NCBI RefSeq assembly: GCF_007676705.1
Contig: NZ_VEBF01000011.1
Coordinates: 1 to 64,000, forward strand
Source of the DNA: Paenibacillus xylanexedens
GTDB lineage: Bacteria > Bacillota > Bacilli > Paenibacillales > Paenibacillaceae
DNA: 64,000 nucleotides
Direction of reading: 5' to 3'
Shown: piece by piece, positions 63,506-64,000 of the stretch
Position numbering within the stretch: the first letter of the stretch is position 1
Layout: every line of letters starts with the position of its first letter
The notes under the pieces: generated by a model
Database searches by the model: none
What the model was told of the DNA's origin: nothing
The model's input: only the letters and a program-made list of their open reading frames with translations
Made by a program: the position numbers and the translations under genes

Positions 63506-63523
63506 GCGGCTTACACAAGCCGC
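63506..63523 (-). other. Perfect hairpin just upstream of the TPP aptamer
   Basis: GCGGCTT-GTGT-AAGCCGC on the minus strand, only about a dozen bases from the first aptamer base. It is not part of the usual thi box and may stabilise the 5' end of the leader. The gap 63524-63646 shows no clear promoter. Confidence 0.5.
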
Positions 63524-63646
63524 TGTTCATATTCAATGAAGCTGGCCCCGTTGGGCCGTCCATTACAGAGTAGCGCAACCGGAACATAAAAACAACCTTT
63601 ATATTCCAGATTACTAACTTAATTAGTGACAAACCTTACATCAACA

Positions 63647-64000
63647 TCAGGATAACATGAGCCCCATCTGCGTAGCCGCTTCCTTTAGCACAGGTGCGTA
63701 TTCGTGCAAAGTCTCCTGCGAAAGTCGGCTGACAGGTCCCGAGACCGAGAGCGCAGCTGCAATATTGCCTCTACGATCCATAATCGGCACCGATACCGCC
63801 GCAGCTCCCGGCTCACGTTCCTCGTAACTCGTGGCATATCCGTTATCCCGGATGTCTCCCATCTGCGCCAAATACACCGCTGGATCGATAAATACCGGCC
63901 ATTCAGGCCCATTCATCAGTTCTTCACGGTCCTCGTCCGTCGCAAACGCCATCAAGACTTTGCTGGAAGCCCCGACAGATAGCGGGAGTCTAACGCCGAC
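63647..64000 (-). CDS. IclR-family transcriptional regulator, C-terminal part (cut by window edge)
   Basis: 118 codons remain; the open frame continues through the right edge. RLPLSVGASSKVLMAFA, SYEEREPGAAAVSVPIMDRRGNIAAALSVSGP and a C-terminal amphipathic helix are the effector-binding domain of IclR regulators. The helix-turn-helix lies outside. Target unknown. Confidence 0.9.
   Translation of the reverse strand, partial: VGVRLPLSVGASSKVLMAFATDEDREELMNGPEWPVFIDPAVYLAQMGDIRDNGYATSYEEREPGAAAVSVPIMDRRGNIAAALSVSGPVSRLSQETLHEYAPVLKEAATQMGLMLS

Overview
The window is about 48% GC and comes from a spore-forming Firmicute, almost certainly a Paenibacillus. Evidence: two ger spore-germinant receptor operons, a MoxR/DUF58/TgpA operon, a YesM/YesN-type two-component system with an LplABC/YesOPQ-like sugar ABC transporter, two extracellular enzymes with copper-amine-oxidase-N ('stalk') domains, T-box and purine/TPP riboswitch control, AGGAGG ribosome binding sites and TTG/GTG starts. 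All function calls come from reading translated sequence and motifs; no database search was possible.

Left part (1-7.4 kb). The left edge is the leader of an rRNA operon running out of the window on the minus strand, with tandem promoters. Next comes an NCS2 purine permease under a purine riboswitch whose three-way-junction core departs from the guanine consensus. guaA (5769-7307) carries a second, partial copy of its own 3' end plus terminator at 3103-3370. The roughly 2.2 kb between the copies holds small accessory genes (a secreted protein, a GNAT acetyltransferase, a DUF3888-like secreted protein). Directly against the guaA terminator lies a frameshifted, truncated tyrosine-recombinase N-terminus. 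This looks like a decayed integrative element that used the 3' end of guaA as attachment site.

Middle (7.6-33.8 kb). Cell-envelope and sporulation genes: TgpA-like transglutaminase, DUF58 and MoxR (one overlapping operon); a polysaccharide deacetylase; DedA; a gerA-C-D-B-B operon; Bcp peroxiredoxin; an ABC exporter (ATPase plus two ABC-2 permeases); an LCP cell-wall ligase; HemL; a MocR regulator divergent from an EamA transporter; T-box-controlled trpS; and a second ger operon in B-A-C order.

33.8-44.4 kb is a pectin/rhamnogalacturonan utilisation region: an ASRT-family ('sensory rhodopsin transducer') protein, two copies of a 250-bp structured intergenic repeat, a rhamnogalacturonan-acetylesterase-like enzyme, two sugar permeases, a binding protein preceded by a perfect cre consensus, a response regulator and sensor kinase, and an SGNH hydrolase with a stalk domain.

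44.5-64 kb is mostly housekeeping: inositol-phosphatase family, UvsE, Ddl, an Amidase_6 protein, aconitase, a VanR/VanS/VanY/VanZ-like cluster without vanHAX, a WYL regulator, a zinc-ribbon/effector-binding fusion, a racemase-superfamily protein lacking the second cysteine, thiC with a TPP riboswitch, and the C-terminal part of an IclR regulator cut by the right edge.

The best candidates for something undescribed are the variant purine aptamer, the guaA-targeted relic element and the 250-bp tandem structured repeat.
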